Shown piece after piece: positions 16,417-25,066 of a stretch of 64,000 nt of DNA; within the stretch, counting starts at the first letter, position 1; each line of letters opens with the position of its first letter. Source of the DNA: Streptomyces sp. NRRL S-337 (GTDB lineage: Bacteria > Actinomycetota > Actinomycetes > Streptomycetales > Streptomycetaceae); NCBI RefSeq assembly GCF_000720175.1, contig NZ_JOIX01000024.1, forward strand, positions 1 to 64,000. Direction: 5' to 3'. The position numbers were made by a program, and so were the translations under genes. Under the pieces are notes generated by a model that was not told the DNA's origin, did no database searches, and worked only from the letters and a program-made list of their open reading frames with translations.

Positions 16417-18092
16417 TGCTGCCCCTTCTCGTCCTTCGTACGCCCGCGCCGGCCGCCGATCACCGCGGCGGCACAGGACAGAAGGCCCACGATAGCGAGC
16501 GCCCATTCAGGTGCGGCGCCGACGCGGTCGGCGAGCGTCGTTTCGTTCCGCAGCGGGATGCGGGCCGAGACCACGCCCTGGGTGAATTCCGGGATCCGGC
16601 GGGTGACCGTGCCGTCGGGAGCGACCACCGCGCTGATCCCGCTGGTGGCCGCGGTGACCACCGCGCGGCCGTGCTCGACGGCACGCAGCTTGGACATCGC
16701 CAGTTGCTGCTCGGGCTGGCCGGTGCGCCCGTAGGTGGCGTTGTTGGTCTGGATGACCAGGGCCCGGGCGCCGGCGCCGACGGTGTCGTGCACGATCTCG
16801 TCGTAGGCGACCTCGAAGCAGATGACGTCGCCGAGCTTGGCGGGGCCGACCTGCAGCAGACCGGTGTGGTCACCGGGATAGAAGTCGCGCGGCACCCGCT
16901 GGAAGCGCGTGATGATCTTGCTGAGCTGCTCCCGGAACGGCACGTACTCGCCGAACGGCACCGGGTGCTGCTTGGTGTACGAGGCGCCCGGCCCCTTCTT
17001 CGGGTCCCAGACGATGCCCTCGTTGAAGACGTAGCCCTTCTTGGACGGATGGTCCACGAGGGCGCCGACGAGCACGGGCACCCCGATCGCCTTGACCGCC
17101 TCGTCGATCCGGTCGTACGCCTGCGGGTACTGGAACGGGTCGAGGTCGGAGGAGTTCTCCGGCCAGATGACCAGGTCCGGCTTCTCGGCACGGCCGGCCT
17201 TGATGTCGGCGGCGAGCTTCTCGGTGGCCGTGGCGTGGTTGTCGAGGATCTTCATCGGGCGGCCCAGGAAGTCCATCCCGGCCTGCTGGACGTTGCCCTG
17301 GACCACGGCGATGTCGACGGTGTCGTCGGCCTTCGTGGGGACCGGCACCAGCACCCCGGCGACGGTGACCGCGGCGGCCAGCCCGAACGCCTCCAGCGCC
17401 GGTACGGCCCGGCGCACCGAGCCGTTGCCGCGCAGCCCCCACAGGACGGCGGCGCAGGCCGCGAGCAGCGTGCCGGCCAGCGCGACCGCGAAGGTCACCA
17501 GCGGGGCGCCGCCGAGCGCGGCGAGCGGGGTGAACGGCGAGCCGGTGTTCGCGAAGGCCAGCCGGCCCCAGGGGAAGCCGCCGAACGGCAGCCGGTCGCG
17601 GGCCCATTCCTCGGCGACCCACAGGCAGGCGCCCCACAGCGGCCAGGCCGGCAGCCTGGAGGTGAGCGCGAGCCCGGCGCCGAGCAGCGCGACGAAGAGC
17701 GCCTCGGCGAAGGAGAGGCCCACCACCGCGTCCCAGCCGACGACGTGCAGCCACTTGAGCAGGATCAGGAAGAACGGCAGCCCGAACACCAGGCCCGTCC
17801 AGGCGCCCTGGCGGGCGGTCCGGCCGCGGGTCAGCAGGGCCAGCGCGGCCACCGCCAGCGGCGACAGCGGCCACAGGTCGTACGGCGGGAAGGCCAGGCC
17901 CAGCGCGACGCCGGAGACGACCGCGAGGCCGGTGCGCAGCGCCTCCCGGCGGGCCAGGGAGAGCAGGCGGCGGGCCCGTCCCGGGCGCGCGGGGGCGGCC
18001 GGGGCGCCGGTCGTGGCGGGCGGCACCGCGCGGCCGGGCGAGGGGCCGCGCACGGCTTCTTGGGTGGTGTCGGAACCCGACGGCACGGTCAC
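16413..18092 (-). CDS. lnt: Apolipoprotein N-acyltransferase
   Basis: The 559-aa protein has an N-terminal disordered Pro/Ala stretch, about six membrane helices (residues 45-240) and a C-terminal nitrilase domain. Catalytic motifs are VVQGNVQQ, LVIWPENSSDLDPF, a region with FGEYVPFREQL, and the nucleophile in GDVICFEVAYDEIV. Lnt adds the third acyl chain to lipoproteins in the membrane. GTG 18092 has an AGGAAGG SD. It is upstream of and overlapping with ppm1, and is preceded by an unusually long gap of 505 nt. Confidence 0.93.
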   Translation of the reverse strand: MTVPSGSDTTQEAVRGPSPGRAVPPATTGAPAAPARPGRARRLLSLARREALRTGLAVVSGVALGLAFPPYDLWPLSPLAVAALALLTRGRTARQGAWTGLVFGLPFFLILLKWLHVVGWDAVVGLSFAEALFVALLGAGLALTSRLPAWPLWGACLWVAEEWARDRLPFGGFPWGRLAFANTGSPFTPLAALGGAPLVTFAVALAGTLLAACAAVLWGLRGNGSVRRAVPALEAFGLAAAVTVAGVLVPVPTKADDTVDIAVVQGNVQQAGMDFLGRPMKILDNHATATEKLAADIKAGRAEKPDLVIWPENSSDLDPFQYPQAYDRIDEAVKAIGVPVLVGALVDHPSKKGYVFNEGIVWDPKKGPGASYTKQHPVPFGEYVPFREQLSKIITRFQRVPRDFYPGDHTGLLQVGPAKLGDVICFEVAYDEIVHDTVGAGARALVIQTNNATYGRTGQPEQQLAMSKLRAVEHGRAVVTAATSGISAVVAPDGTVTRRIPEFTQGVVSARIPLRNETTLADRVGAAPEWALAIVGLLSCAAAVIGGRRGRTKDEKGQQ

Positions 18093-18597
18093 GGGCCTTC
18101 CTGCAGCAGGTCATGCGTATGTGAGCTGACCGTACATCGGATGACCGGAATCGTGGGTGCGGGGTGCGCAGAAGGTGAAGAACACGGAAGACGGGTGCGG
18201 ATCGGGGCCCGGGCGCCCTTCGGGCCGACCTGGGACCCGCTGGCTGCGGGTCGACCGAGAGCCGTTGTCTACTGAGCGTCCGGGCCCCACCCGGGTCGCA
18301 CCTGCCGACCAGCCGAAACCCTCCGTCGCCCCGTACCGCTGGTGCTGGACCTGGCTCCCAGTGGTGGTGTGCCGCGGCGCACCGCCCCATGGCCCAGCTG
18401 CGTTCGACGACTGCGCGGAGGTCTCCCGGTCGGACGTCCTGTGGTGGACTCGGCCGAACCTACCGGCCGCCGACCGCCTGCTGTCAACAGGTGCTCCGCC
18501 TGCGTCGTTTTCGCGTCGTCCCAGGTCAGCAACGAGCGGCCCCTGGTGGGCCGAGTAGCAGCAAGCACGGGCCGCGAAGGGACCTGCCCACCCGATG
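18093..18597. other. 505-nt gene-free, hairpin-rich interval
   Basis: No reading frame here has convincing codon use. The stretch contains several strong hairpins: GACCCGC/GCGGGTC (18234-18240 with 18246-18252), GGTGTGCC/GGCGCACC (about 18368-18385), and CGGCCC/GGGCCG (about 18537-18553). It lies between the amidohydrolase and lnt, both on the minus strand. It could hold a long lnt leader, a terminator plus promoter, or a structured small RNA on either strand. Confidence 0.5.
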
Positions 18598-20238
18598 TCA
18601 CTCGTTCGGCGGCCCGAAGACCGTGCGGCCGCCGACGACCGTGCGCAGGCACACCGGGAGGTCCCGGCCCGGCGTGAGATCGGGCAGGCCGGGGGTGCCC
18701 GAGCGGGGGTCGGTGGACCAGCGCTCCACCCGCTCGTCGGGCGCCTGGACGACCAGCTCGCCGGTGCGCCAGACCGCGTAGTCGGCGGGCGCGCCGGGGA
18801 CCAGGACGCCCGCGTCGTCCCTGCCGACGGCCCGCCAGCCGCCCCGGGTGTGGGCGGTGAAGGCGGCGCGGGCGGAGATGCCGTGGGCGGGGGTGCGGTG
18901 GAAGACCGCGGCGCGCACGGTGCCCCAGGGGTCGAGCGCGGTGACCGGGCTGTCGGAGCCCAGGGCGAGCGGCACACCGGCCTTGAGCAGCGCGGCGTAC
19001 GGGTTGAGGGTGGCCGCCCGCTCGGCGCCGAGGCGGGCGGCGTACATACCGTCGGTGCCGCCCCAGGCCGCGTCGAAGGCGGGCTGGACGGAGGCGGTGA
19101 GGGCCAGCTCGGCGAAGCCGGCGATGGTGGCCCCGGTGAGCATCTCGGCGTGTTCGACGCGGTGCCGGGCGGCCCGGACGCGGTCCGTTCCCACCCGCTC
19201 GGCGGCGGCGCGTACGCCGTCGACGATGCTGGTCAGGGCGGCGTCGCCGATGGCGTGGAAGCCGGCCTGCAGGCCGGCCTCGGTGCACGCGGCGACGTGG
19301 GCGGCGACCGCGTCGGCGTCGAGCTGTGCGGTGCCGGTGTGGTCGGCGTCCGCGTACGGGGCGTGCAGATGGGCGGTGTGCGAGCCCAGCGAGCCGTCGG
19401 CGAACAGATCACCCGCGGCGCCGATCGCGCCCAGCTCGCGGATCCGCTCGGCGTCCTTTGCGGATGCGACCAGCTCGGCCCAGTAGCCGACCACGCGGGG
19501 GCCGGTCCCCTGCCGGGCGAGGGCGAGGAGTGCGGTGAAGTCGTCCTCCCCGGAGATCTCCGGGCCGGCACATTCGTGGATGCTGCCGATGCCGAGTGCG
19601 GCGGCCCTGGCCAGTGTGGCGGCCTGGGCCTCGGCGCGCTGGGCGGGGGTGACGGTGGCGAAGGCGGCGCGGCGGGCCGCGTGGTGGGCGTCGCCGGTCA
19701 GCGGGGCGTCGGCGCGGAACCCGGCGCGGTCGCGGATGCCGGGTACCAGGTCCAGCAGGGCGGTGGTGACGACGGCGGAGTGCACGTCGACCCGGGTGAG
19801 GTAGAGCGGCCGGCCGCCGGTGGCGGCGTCCAGTTCGGCGCGGGACGGCGGGCGGCCCTCGGGCCAGGCGCTGGCGTCCCAGCCGTGCCCGAGCAGGATC
19901 CGGTCCGCCGGGCGGGCGTCGGCGTGGGCCCGGATCCGGGCCAGCGCGTCGGACAGCGAGGTGGCGCCGAGCAGGTCGAGGCCGGTGAGCGCGAGCCCGG
20001 TGGCCGTGGTGTGCACATGTGCGTCCGTGAACGCCGGGGTGACCAGCGCCCCGTCCAGCTGGACGACCTCGTCGACGCCGTCGGCGAAGGAGTCGGCCGC
20101 GCCCTCCTCACCGACCCAGGCGATGCGGTCACCCTCCACGACCATGGCGGTGGCGAAGGGGTCGGCGGGACTGTGCACCTCACCGCCGCGCAGCAGAACG
20201 GTACGGGGGGAAGCCGGGTCGGGGATGTGCTCGCTCAT
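18598..20238 (-). CDS. YtcJ-like amidohydrolase
   Basis: The 546-aa metal-dependent hydrolase has the amidohydrolase (AH_3/YtcJ) architecture: TPAFTDAHVHTTATGLAL with the metal-binding HVH, the conserved GHGWDASAWPEGRPPSRAELDAATGGRPLYLTRVDVHSAVV, GSLGSHTAHL, AGFHAIGDAA, RHRVEHAEML and GSDSPVTALDPW. Relatives are N-substituted formamide deformylases, but the substrate is generally unknown. No signal peptide is visible. It is monocistronic, after an Lrp-type gene on the same strand. Confidence 0.9.
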   Translation of the reverse strand: MSEHIPDPASPRTVLLRGGEVHSPADPFATAMVVEGDRIAWVGEEGAADSFADGVDEVVQLDGALVTPAFTDAHVHTTATGLALTGLDLLGATSLSDALARIRAHADARPADRILLGHGWDASAWPEGRPPSRAELDAATGGRPLYLTRVDVHSAVVTTALLDLVPGIRDRAGFRADAPLTGDAHHAARRAAFATVTPAQRAEAQAATLARAAALGIGSIHECAGPEISGEDDFTALLALARQGTGPRVVGYWAELVASAKDAERIRELGAIGAAGDLFADGSLGSHTAHLHAPYADADHTGTAQLDADAVAAHVAACTEAGLQAGFHAIGDAALTSIVDGVRAAAERVGTDRVRAARHRVEHAEMLTGATIAGFAELALTASVQPAFDAAWGGTDGMYAARLGAERAATLNPYAALLKAGVPLALGSDSPVTALDPWGTVRAAVFHRTPAHGISARAAFTAHTRGGWRAVGRDDAGVLVPGAPADYAVWRTGELVVQAPDERVERWSTDPRSGTPGLPDLTPGRDLPVCLRTVVGGRTVFGPPNE

Positions 20239-20305
20239 ACCGGACAGTCTGGCCCCTGCGCGGGCACGCTCCGCACGCAGGGGGCACCCGAGGGTGTCCT
20301 GCCGG

Positions 20306-20746
20306 TCAGATGCGCGGCGGGCGGGACTCGTACGGGGTGGACAGCACGACGGTCGTGCGGGTCGAGACGCCGGCGAGCGTGCGGATGCGGGTGAGCAGGT
20401 GTTCCAGTTCGAGCGGGGTGGCGACCCGGACCTTGAGGATGTAGTTCTCGTCGCCGGCGACGCTGTGGCAGGCCTCCAGCTCCGGGACCTCGGCGAGCCG
20501 GTCGGCGATGTCGTCGGGGGCGCTGGGGTCGAAGGGTTTGACCGAGATGAAGGCGGTGAGCGGCAGGCCCACGGCTTCCGGGTCCACGATCGCGGCGTAG
20601 CCGCGGATCACACCGCGCTGCTCCAGGCGGCGCACCCGCTGGTGCACCGCCGAGGTGGACAGGCCGGTCGCCTTGCCCAGGTCGGTGTAGCTCATCCGCC
20701 CGTCCTTGACGAGCAGATCCACGATTTGTCGGTCCAACTCCTCCAC
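20306..20746 (-). CDS. Lrp/AsnC family transcriptional regulator
   Basis: The 146-aa protein has an N-terminal winged helix (LDRQIVDLLVKDGRMSYTDLGKATGLSTSAVHQRVRRLEQRGVIRGYAAIVDPEAVG) and a C-terminal RAM domain (FISVKPF ... ACHSVAGDENYILKVRVATPLELEHLL). The family senses amino acids and acts as octamers. It is divergent from the gene at 20964; the intervening 217 bp includes an alternating GCGCGTATGCGC tract near its start. Confidence 0.93.
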   Translation of the reverse strand: MEELDRQIVDLLVKDGRMSYTDLGKATGLSTSAVHQRVRRLEQRGVIRGYAAIVDPEAVGLPLTAFISVKPFDPSAPDDIADRLAEVPELEACHSVAGDENYILKVRVATPLELEHLLTRIRTLAGVSTRTTVVLSTPYESRPPRI

Positions 20747-20963
20747 CCGTTCAACCTACTGTGCGCGGGCGCGTATGCGCATCGTGCGCCGGATCGTGGA
20801 CACCCCCGCGCCCTGTCGTGTGACCAATGCCACACGGGTGAACCCGTGTCCGTGGGGCGGTCGCGATTATGCGCGCGGCATGAAGGGAATTGCTGGTGGT
20901 GGCCAGGACCGCCCGTCAAGGAAGTCAGCGGTCCCCGCGGCCCACCCGAGGGGGATGGACATC

Positions 20964-21380
20964 ATGCGACGCCTTCAGCAGGACTCCGCCGCCGCGAACA
21001 TCGGCGCCCAGGAGGGCGACAGTTCCGGCCTCACCGGCGACGACGATGCGTACGACGCCTTCGACACCTTCGAGATCTACCGGGTGACCTGCCCGGACTG
21101 CCTGCAGCCGATCGCGCTGCTGGCGGACGAGGACGCCCTCCCCGAGCACGCGCTGTGCCCGACTCCGTGGAACCCGTTCGGGCTGACGGTGTGCCAGGGT
21201 TCGGGCCGTCCGGTGGCCGAGGCCCCGGAGACCGAGGACGCGCTGGACGCCCAGGAGCAGGACGCGGCCGTGCTGCTGACCCTGCCGGAGGGCCTGGACT
21301 GGCGCCGCCAGCCGTTCTCGCACATCGGCGGGCCCGGCACCCGCCCGCTGCGGGTGCCGCGGATGCGCCACAGCGCCTGA
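20964..21380 (+). CDS. Hypothetical protein with CxxC motif
   Basis: The 138-aa protein is not recognised as a characterised family. It is acidic, with a CPDC motif near residue 47 and a second Cys in ALCPTPWNPFGLTVC, which may form a zinc site or disulfides. The C-terminus is basic. ATG 20964 has GAGGGGG about 9 nt upstream; ATG 20955 is also possible. Codon bias is typical. It is divergent from the Lrp gene and ends in a strong terminator. Confidence 0.75.
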   Translation: MRRLQQDSAAANIGAQEGDSSGLTGDDDAYDAFDTFEIYRVTCPDCLQPIALLADEDALPEHALCPTPWNPFGLTVCQGSGRPVAEAPETEDALDAQEQDAAVLLTLPEGLDWRRQPFSHIGGPGTRPLRVPRMRHSA

Positions 21381-21388
21381 CGTCCCGC

Positions 21389-21411
21389 CCGCGGCCGTCC
21401 GGCGGCCGCGG
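21389..21411. terminator. Terminator hairpin after 20964-21380
   Basis: CCGCGGCCG (21389-21397) pairs perfectly with 21403-21411 around a 5-nt loop. It lies between two convergent genes. Confidence 0.75.
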
Positions 21412-21455
21412 TGTTCCTCGTACGCGTACCGGGGCCGGGGCCCGGCTTCAGTGGC

Positions 21456-22586
21456 TCACCAGTACCGGCCCTCGATCATCGCCGCCAGGCTGTCCCGGTG
21501 GAGGATCAGCGCATCGGCGTCCTCCGGCACCGGCACCTCCCCGAAGTGCACCTGGCGGTAGGCCACTCTCAGCATCACGACGGCATGCCGCAGCGCCGCG
21601 TAGAGGGTGTGGAATTCCATGTCGCGCGGGGTGTGCCCGGTGAGCCGGGCGTAGCGGCCCTCGACGGCGTCCCGGCGCAGGAAACCGGGCAGGCCCCGTT
21701 GGCCGCTGCCTTCCGTGAGGTCCTGGAAGAAGCGGTGGAGGTAGATCATCCAGCCCAGGTCCAGTTCCCGGGGCCCGAGCGCGGCCATTTCCCAGTCGAG
21801 TACCGCGGCGGGTTCGAAACCGTCGTAGACGATGTTGCCGATCCGGGCGTCGCCCCAGGTCAGCACGGTCTCGCCGGGATCGGCGGGCCAGTGGTCGGCG
21901 AGCCAGGCGAAGCCGCGCTCGATCAGCGGTGATCGGGGTGTGTCCGCAACGACCCAGGCGTAGTAAGCGCGTTGGGCCGCGACGTGCCGCCGCAGGGCGC
22001 TCCCGGGCCCGGCGGTGGCCAGGAAGCCGGCCTCGGCGGGCGGGACCTGGTCGTGGAGCCGGGCGAGCACCCCGACGCTGGCGGCCTCCAGCCGGTCGCG
22101 TTCGGCGTCGGTGGCTCCGGAGAGCCAATTCCCCTCGTACGTATAGGGCATGACGTCCGGCGGCACCCGGCCGTCGGCCCGGGCCATGACGAAGAACGGC
22201 GCGCCGAGGTGCGCCGGGTCCTCCTCCAGCCAGAGGGTGCGGGGCACAGGGAGGTCGGTGTGCGCGGCGACCAGCCGCATGGTGCGGTACTGGCGGGGCA
22301 TGTCGTAGCGCGGGAAGACGGTGTAGGCGGCCGGGTCGGCGGCCAGCCGCAACGCGCAGCGCATGGGGGTCCCTCCCTGCTCGAGCGAAGCCGAAAGCTT
22401 GGGGGACGGCGGGTGAGCGTGCTCGATGTCGAAGAGCAGCGTCTCGCTGGACATGCCGTTGGAGCCGGGGACGGTGGTGTGGGTGGCGCGGGCGCCGGGG
22501 AGCCGGGTGCCGAGCCAGGCGGTGAGCCGGGAGGTGAGCTCGTCGGGGTCGCGGGTGGTGGTACGGGGCCGGGGCGCTGTGCTCAT
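21456..22586 (-). CDS. Phosphotransferase, ACAD10/11-like kinase domain
   Basis: The 376-aa aminoglycoside-phosphotransferase-fold protein has GSNGMSSETLLFDI at the nucleotide loop, ALRL as the lysine-strand equivalent, the catalytic loop TWGDARIGNIVYD (Trp in place of the usual His before Gly-Asp) and AAVLDWEMAALGPRELDLGWM. These fit the ACAD10/11 N-terminal kinase group, which phosphorylates 4-hydroxyacyl substrates, better than antibiotic resistance enzymes. A 14-residue segment (SPKLSASLEQGGTP) is the in-frame translation of a dispersed repeat inserted in the N-lobe. The ATG overlaps the upstream stop (ATGA). Confidence 0.85.
   Translation of the reverse strand: MSTAPRPRTTTRDPDELTSRLTAWLGTRLPGARATHTTVPGSNGMSSETLLFDIEHAHPPSPKLSASLEQGGTPMRCALRLAADPAAYTVFPRYDMPRQYRTMRLVAAHTDLPVPRTLWLEEDPAHLGAPFFVMARADGRVPPDVMPYTYEGNWLSGATDAERDRLEAASVGVLARLHDQVPPAEAGFLATAGPGSALRRHVAAQRAYYAWVVADTPRSPLIERGFAWLADHWPADPGETVLTWGDARIGNIVYDGFEPAAVLDWEMAALGPRELDLGWMIYLHRFFQDLTEGSGQRGLPGFLRRDAVEGRYARLTGHTPRDMEFHTLYAALRHAVVMLRVAYRQVHFGEVPVPEDADALILHRDSLAAMIEGRYW
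22365..22406. repeat. 42-bp palindromic repeat inserted in frame in the kinase gene
   Basis: The element runs from GGGGGTCCCTCCCTGCTC to AGCTTGGGGGA and is exactly 42 bp, so it adds 14 codons without a shift. Its ends match those of the copy at 15001-15035. It sits in a loop between N-lobe strands of the kinase. Confidence 0.85.
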
Positions 22587-23722
22587 CGGTCCGCCTCCGG
22601 GGCCACCGCGGCGTAGCCGGTGAAGCCGCTGGGGTCGTGGCGTCCGAAGCTGCCGTGTTCGAAGATCCCGTAGCCGGTGCGGCCGTCGAGGGTGAAGCGG
22701 GCGGCGTGGTCGGTGACGCCGTAGGCGGCATGGGGGTGCGCCGCCGGGTCCGTCAGGTCGTACCCGCGGCGGTCGGTCCAGCCGCGGCCCCGCCAGGTGC
22801 CGTGCTGCCAGTCGTCGACAGGAGATGCGGGGGGATAGCCCGCGCCGACGGCCAGGGGTGAGGAGGTGAGGATCTCGGCGGTGAGGTCCAGTGGTTCGCG
22901 GGCCGGGCCGGTGAGGTGGACGACCGCGCGCTCGGGGTGCCTGGTGCCGGGGCGGTAGGTGATGTCCGTGTGGGGCCAGCCGAGTTGGACGTCGGGGCGG
23001 TCCGGGCGGACCTGCCGCGCCTCGTTCAGGGTGCGGTACCCGTCGGCGTCCTCCTGGACGATGACCATGACGAACCGGTCGTCGAAGCGGACCGGGCACC
23101 AGATCCAGTGGAAGCCCTCGGTCCGCAGCTCCTCCCCGGCCCGTCCGGGGTCCTCGCCGGGGATCGGCCGGACGCCCCAGCTGCGGTCGCGGGTGCCGGT
23201 CCACTCCCCCGCCGTGACGGCGATCTCCTCCCCCGCGACGCGGATGCGGCCGGTGCAGGTGCCGGCCTGGACGAACCGCCGGGCCTGGAGCGTGAGCCGG
23301 TCGCCGCGGTACTGCGTGTGGTGCGGTTCCCAGGTCGCCGGGAAGGCCGCGGTCCAGGTCAGGTCGTACGCCAGGCCGTCCGGGTCGGCGGGGTCCGCGG
23401 CGCAGGTCAGCCGCAGCCGGGCGAGCGGCTCCTCGACGGTGATCGCGAGCGGGCCGACGGTGAGCGCCATCCGGTCGTCGGTGAGCGCGTCGGAGGCCCG
23501 TACGGCGTGCAGCCGGTCGCCGAGGCGGAGGGTGGTGTAGGCGTCGATGACGCCGGTGTTGGGGTAGACGCCGAGGCCGGCGATCAGCAGGGCCCGTCCC
23601 GAGTGGTCCAGGACGTGGAAGATGCACCGGTCGTAGGCGTTGCGGTCGCCGGTGGCGACGTGCCGCAGGGAAAGCGGGACCTGGTGGATCGGGTATTCGT
23701 CGAGCGCGATGGGACGGTCGGA
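22583..23722 (-). CDS. CrtC/AttH-like beta-barrel protein (DUF7064/7065-like)
   Basis: The 379-aa soluble protein is rich in beta strands and Trp/Gly motifs: EWTGTRDRSWGVRP, FHWIWCPVRFDDRF, GRTGYGIFEHGSFGRHDPSGFTGY. This pattern matches the hydroxyneurosporene synthase (CrtC)/AttH-like superfamily, where partners are often lipid or steroid catabolism genes. Function is unknown. GTG 23722 follows AGGAGGAGAA. Its stop overlaps the kinase ATG, so the two are coupled. An acyl-CoA dehydrogenase lies upstream on the same strand. Confidence 0.8.
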   Translation of the reverse strand, partial: SDRPIALDEYPIHQVPLSLRHVATGDRNAYDRCIFHVLDHSGRALLIAGLGVYPNTGVIDAYTTLRLGDRLHAVRASDALTDDRMALTVGPLAITVEEPLARLRLTCAADPADPDGLAYDLTWTAAFPATWEPHHTQYRGDRLTLQARRFVQAGTCTGRIRVAGEEIAVTAGEWTGTRDRSWGVRPIPGEDPGRAGEELRTEGFHWIWCPVRFDDRFVMVIVQEDADGYRTLNEARQVRPDRPDVQLGWPHTDITYRPGTRHPERAVVHLTGPAREPLDLTAEILTSSPLAVGAGYPPASPVDDWQHGTWRGRGWTDRRGYDLTDPAAHPHAAYGVTDHAARFTLDGRTGYGIFEHGSFGRHDPSGFTGYAAVAPEADR

Positions 23723-23788
23723 CACTTCTCCTCCTGGGCGCTCGGGCAGGCCGGGCACCGCCTGGACTCGCGGGCCGCGGCGGGGAGT

Positions 23789-23801
23789 TGACGGTACGTC
23801 A
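23789..23801. promoter_or_regulatory. Possible operator upstream of the CrtC-like gene
   Basis: TGACG-GTA-CGTCA is a perfect 5-bp-arm palindrome 66 bp upstream of the GTG start, in the 168-bp gap after the acyl-CoA dehydrogenase. Binding protein unknown. Confidence 0.35.
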
Positions 23802-23853
23802 GCTCGGCGCGGACGGCCAGACCCCGGTGGGGGGTGAGAGGTGTCGAGCGCGA

Positions 23854-23882
23854 CGGGCGGGCCGGGTGTGCCGGCCCGCCCG
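23854..23882. terminator. Terminator after the acyl-CoA dehydrogenase gene
   Basis: A perfect 12-bp stem CGGGCGGGCCGG (23854-23865) pairs with 23871-23882 around GTGTG, 9 bp beyond the dehydrogenase stop. It would partly or fully separate that gene from the downstream pair. Confidence 0.8.
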
Positions 23883-23890
23883 GTGAAGGA

Positions 23891-25066
23891 TCAGCGGCCT
23901 TCCGGGCCCGCGAGGTGGCGGGCGATGACCATGCGCTGGATCTGGTTGGTGCCCTCGACGATCTGCAGGACCTTGGCCTCGCGCATGTAGCGCTCGACCG
24001 GGAAGTCGAGGGTGTAGCCGTAGCCGCCGAGGAGCTGGACGGCGTCGGTGGTGACCCGCATCGCGGTGTCGGTGCAGAAGAGCTTGGCCATCGCCGCCTC
24101 CTTGGAGAACGGCAGACCGGCGTCCCGCAGCCGGGCGGCGGTGAGGTAGAGCGCCCGGCCGGCCTCGATCTGGGTGGCCATGTCGGCCAGCATGAAGCGC
24201 AGGCCCTGGAAGTCCACCAGGGGGCGGCCGAACTGCCGGCGCTCGGCGGTGTAGGAGAGCGCCTCGTCCAGCGCCGCCTGCGCGACGCCGACGGCGCACG
24301 CGGCGATGCCCAGGCGGCCGGAGTCCAGGGCGGACAGTGCGATGGCGAAGCCCTGGCCCTCGTCGCCGATGCGGCGGGCGTCGGGGACGCGGACGCCGTC
24401 GAAGTGCAGCTGGGCGGTCGGGGAGCCCTTCATGCCCATCTTGCGTTCGGGGGCCGCGGCGCTCAGGCCGTCGGCGTCGCCGGGGACCAGGAAGGCGGTG
24501 ATGCCGTGGGCGCCGCTGCCGCCGGTGCGGGCCAGGACGGTGTAGAAGTCGGCCACACCGCCGTGGGTGGTCCAGGCCTTGGTGCCGCTCAGCGTCCAGT
24601 CTCCCCCGTCCTCCCGCTCGGCGCGGGTGGTCAGCGAGGCGGCGTCGGAGCCGGAGGACGGCTCGGAGAGGCAGTAGGCGCCCAGCAGGCCGCCGCCGAG
24701 CATGGCGGGGAGGTGTTCGGCGCGCTGTTCCTTCGTGCCGTAGCCGGCGAGGGCGTGGCAGGCGAGGGTGTGCACGCTGACGCCGAGGCCGACGGTCAGG
24801 CGGGCGGCCGCGAGCTCCTCGACGACCTGGAGGTAGACCTCGTAGGGCTGGCCGCCCCCGCCGAATTCCTCGTCGTAGGGCAGCGAGAGCAGTCCGGATT
24901 CCGACAGCAGCCGGAAGGTGTCGCGGGGGAAGCGGCCGGCGTCCTCCTCCTCGGCGGCGGTCGGCCTGATCTCGCGCTCGGCGAGCTCTCGCACGAGCGT
25001 CATCAGGTCGCGGGCTTCCTCCGTGGGCAGCCTGCGGTCCACCGGCCGGGGGCCGTACTCGGTCAT
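23891..25066 (-). CDS. Acyl-CoA dehydrogenase
   Basis: The 391-aa flavoprotein has the family motifs AYCLSEPSSGSDAASL (FAD/substrate), SGTKAWTTHGGVADFY, QFGRPLVDFQGLRFMLADMAT, QLLGGYGYTLDFPVERYMREAKVLQIVEGTNQIQRMVIAR; the catalytic base is the Glu in VEGTNQ. It oxidises the alpha-beta bond of an acyl-CoA, passing electrons to ETF. RBS GGAGGAGAG precedes ATG 25066. It lies upstream of the CrtC-like and kinase genes on the same strand, with a terminator between, and is divergent from the chitinase. Confidence 0.93.
   Translation of the reverse strand: MTEYGPRPVDRRLPTEEARDLMTLVRELAEREIRPTAAEEEDAGRFPRDTFRLLSESGLLSLPYDEEFGGGGQPYEVYLQVVEELAAARLTVGLGVSVHTLACHALAGYGTKEQRAEHLPAMLGGGLLGAYCLSEPSSGSDAASLTTRAEREDGGDWTLSGTKAWTTHGGVADFYTVLARTGGSGAHGITAFLVPGDADGLSAAAPERKMGMKGSPTAQLHFDGVRVPDARRIGDEGQGFAIALSALDSGRLGIAACAVGVAQAALDEALSYTAERRQFGRPLVDFQGLRFMLADMATQIEAGRALYLTAARLRDAGLPFSKEAAMAKLFCTDTAMRVTTDAVQLLGGYGYTLDFPVERYMREAKVLQIVEGTNQIQRMVIARHLAGPEGR

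Noticed and set aside
18157..18558. 133-codon plus-strand frame in the 505-nt gap
   Set aside because: Trp/Cys/Arg-rich composition, no domain pattern and no RBS; it looks like non-coding sequence.
18093..18597. RNase P RNA or tmRNA gene
   Set aside because: The conserved P4/CR-V-type segments of RNase P RNA and the tmRNA tag region were not found on either strand.
21456..22586. Aminoglycoside resistance gene
   Set aside because: The catalytic loop and DWE motif fit the ACAD10/11-like kinase group, and the neighbours are acyl-CoA catabolism genes.
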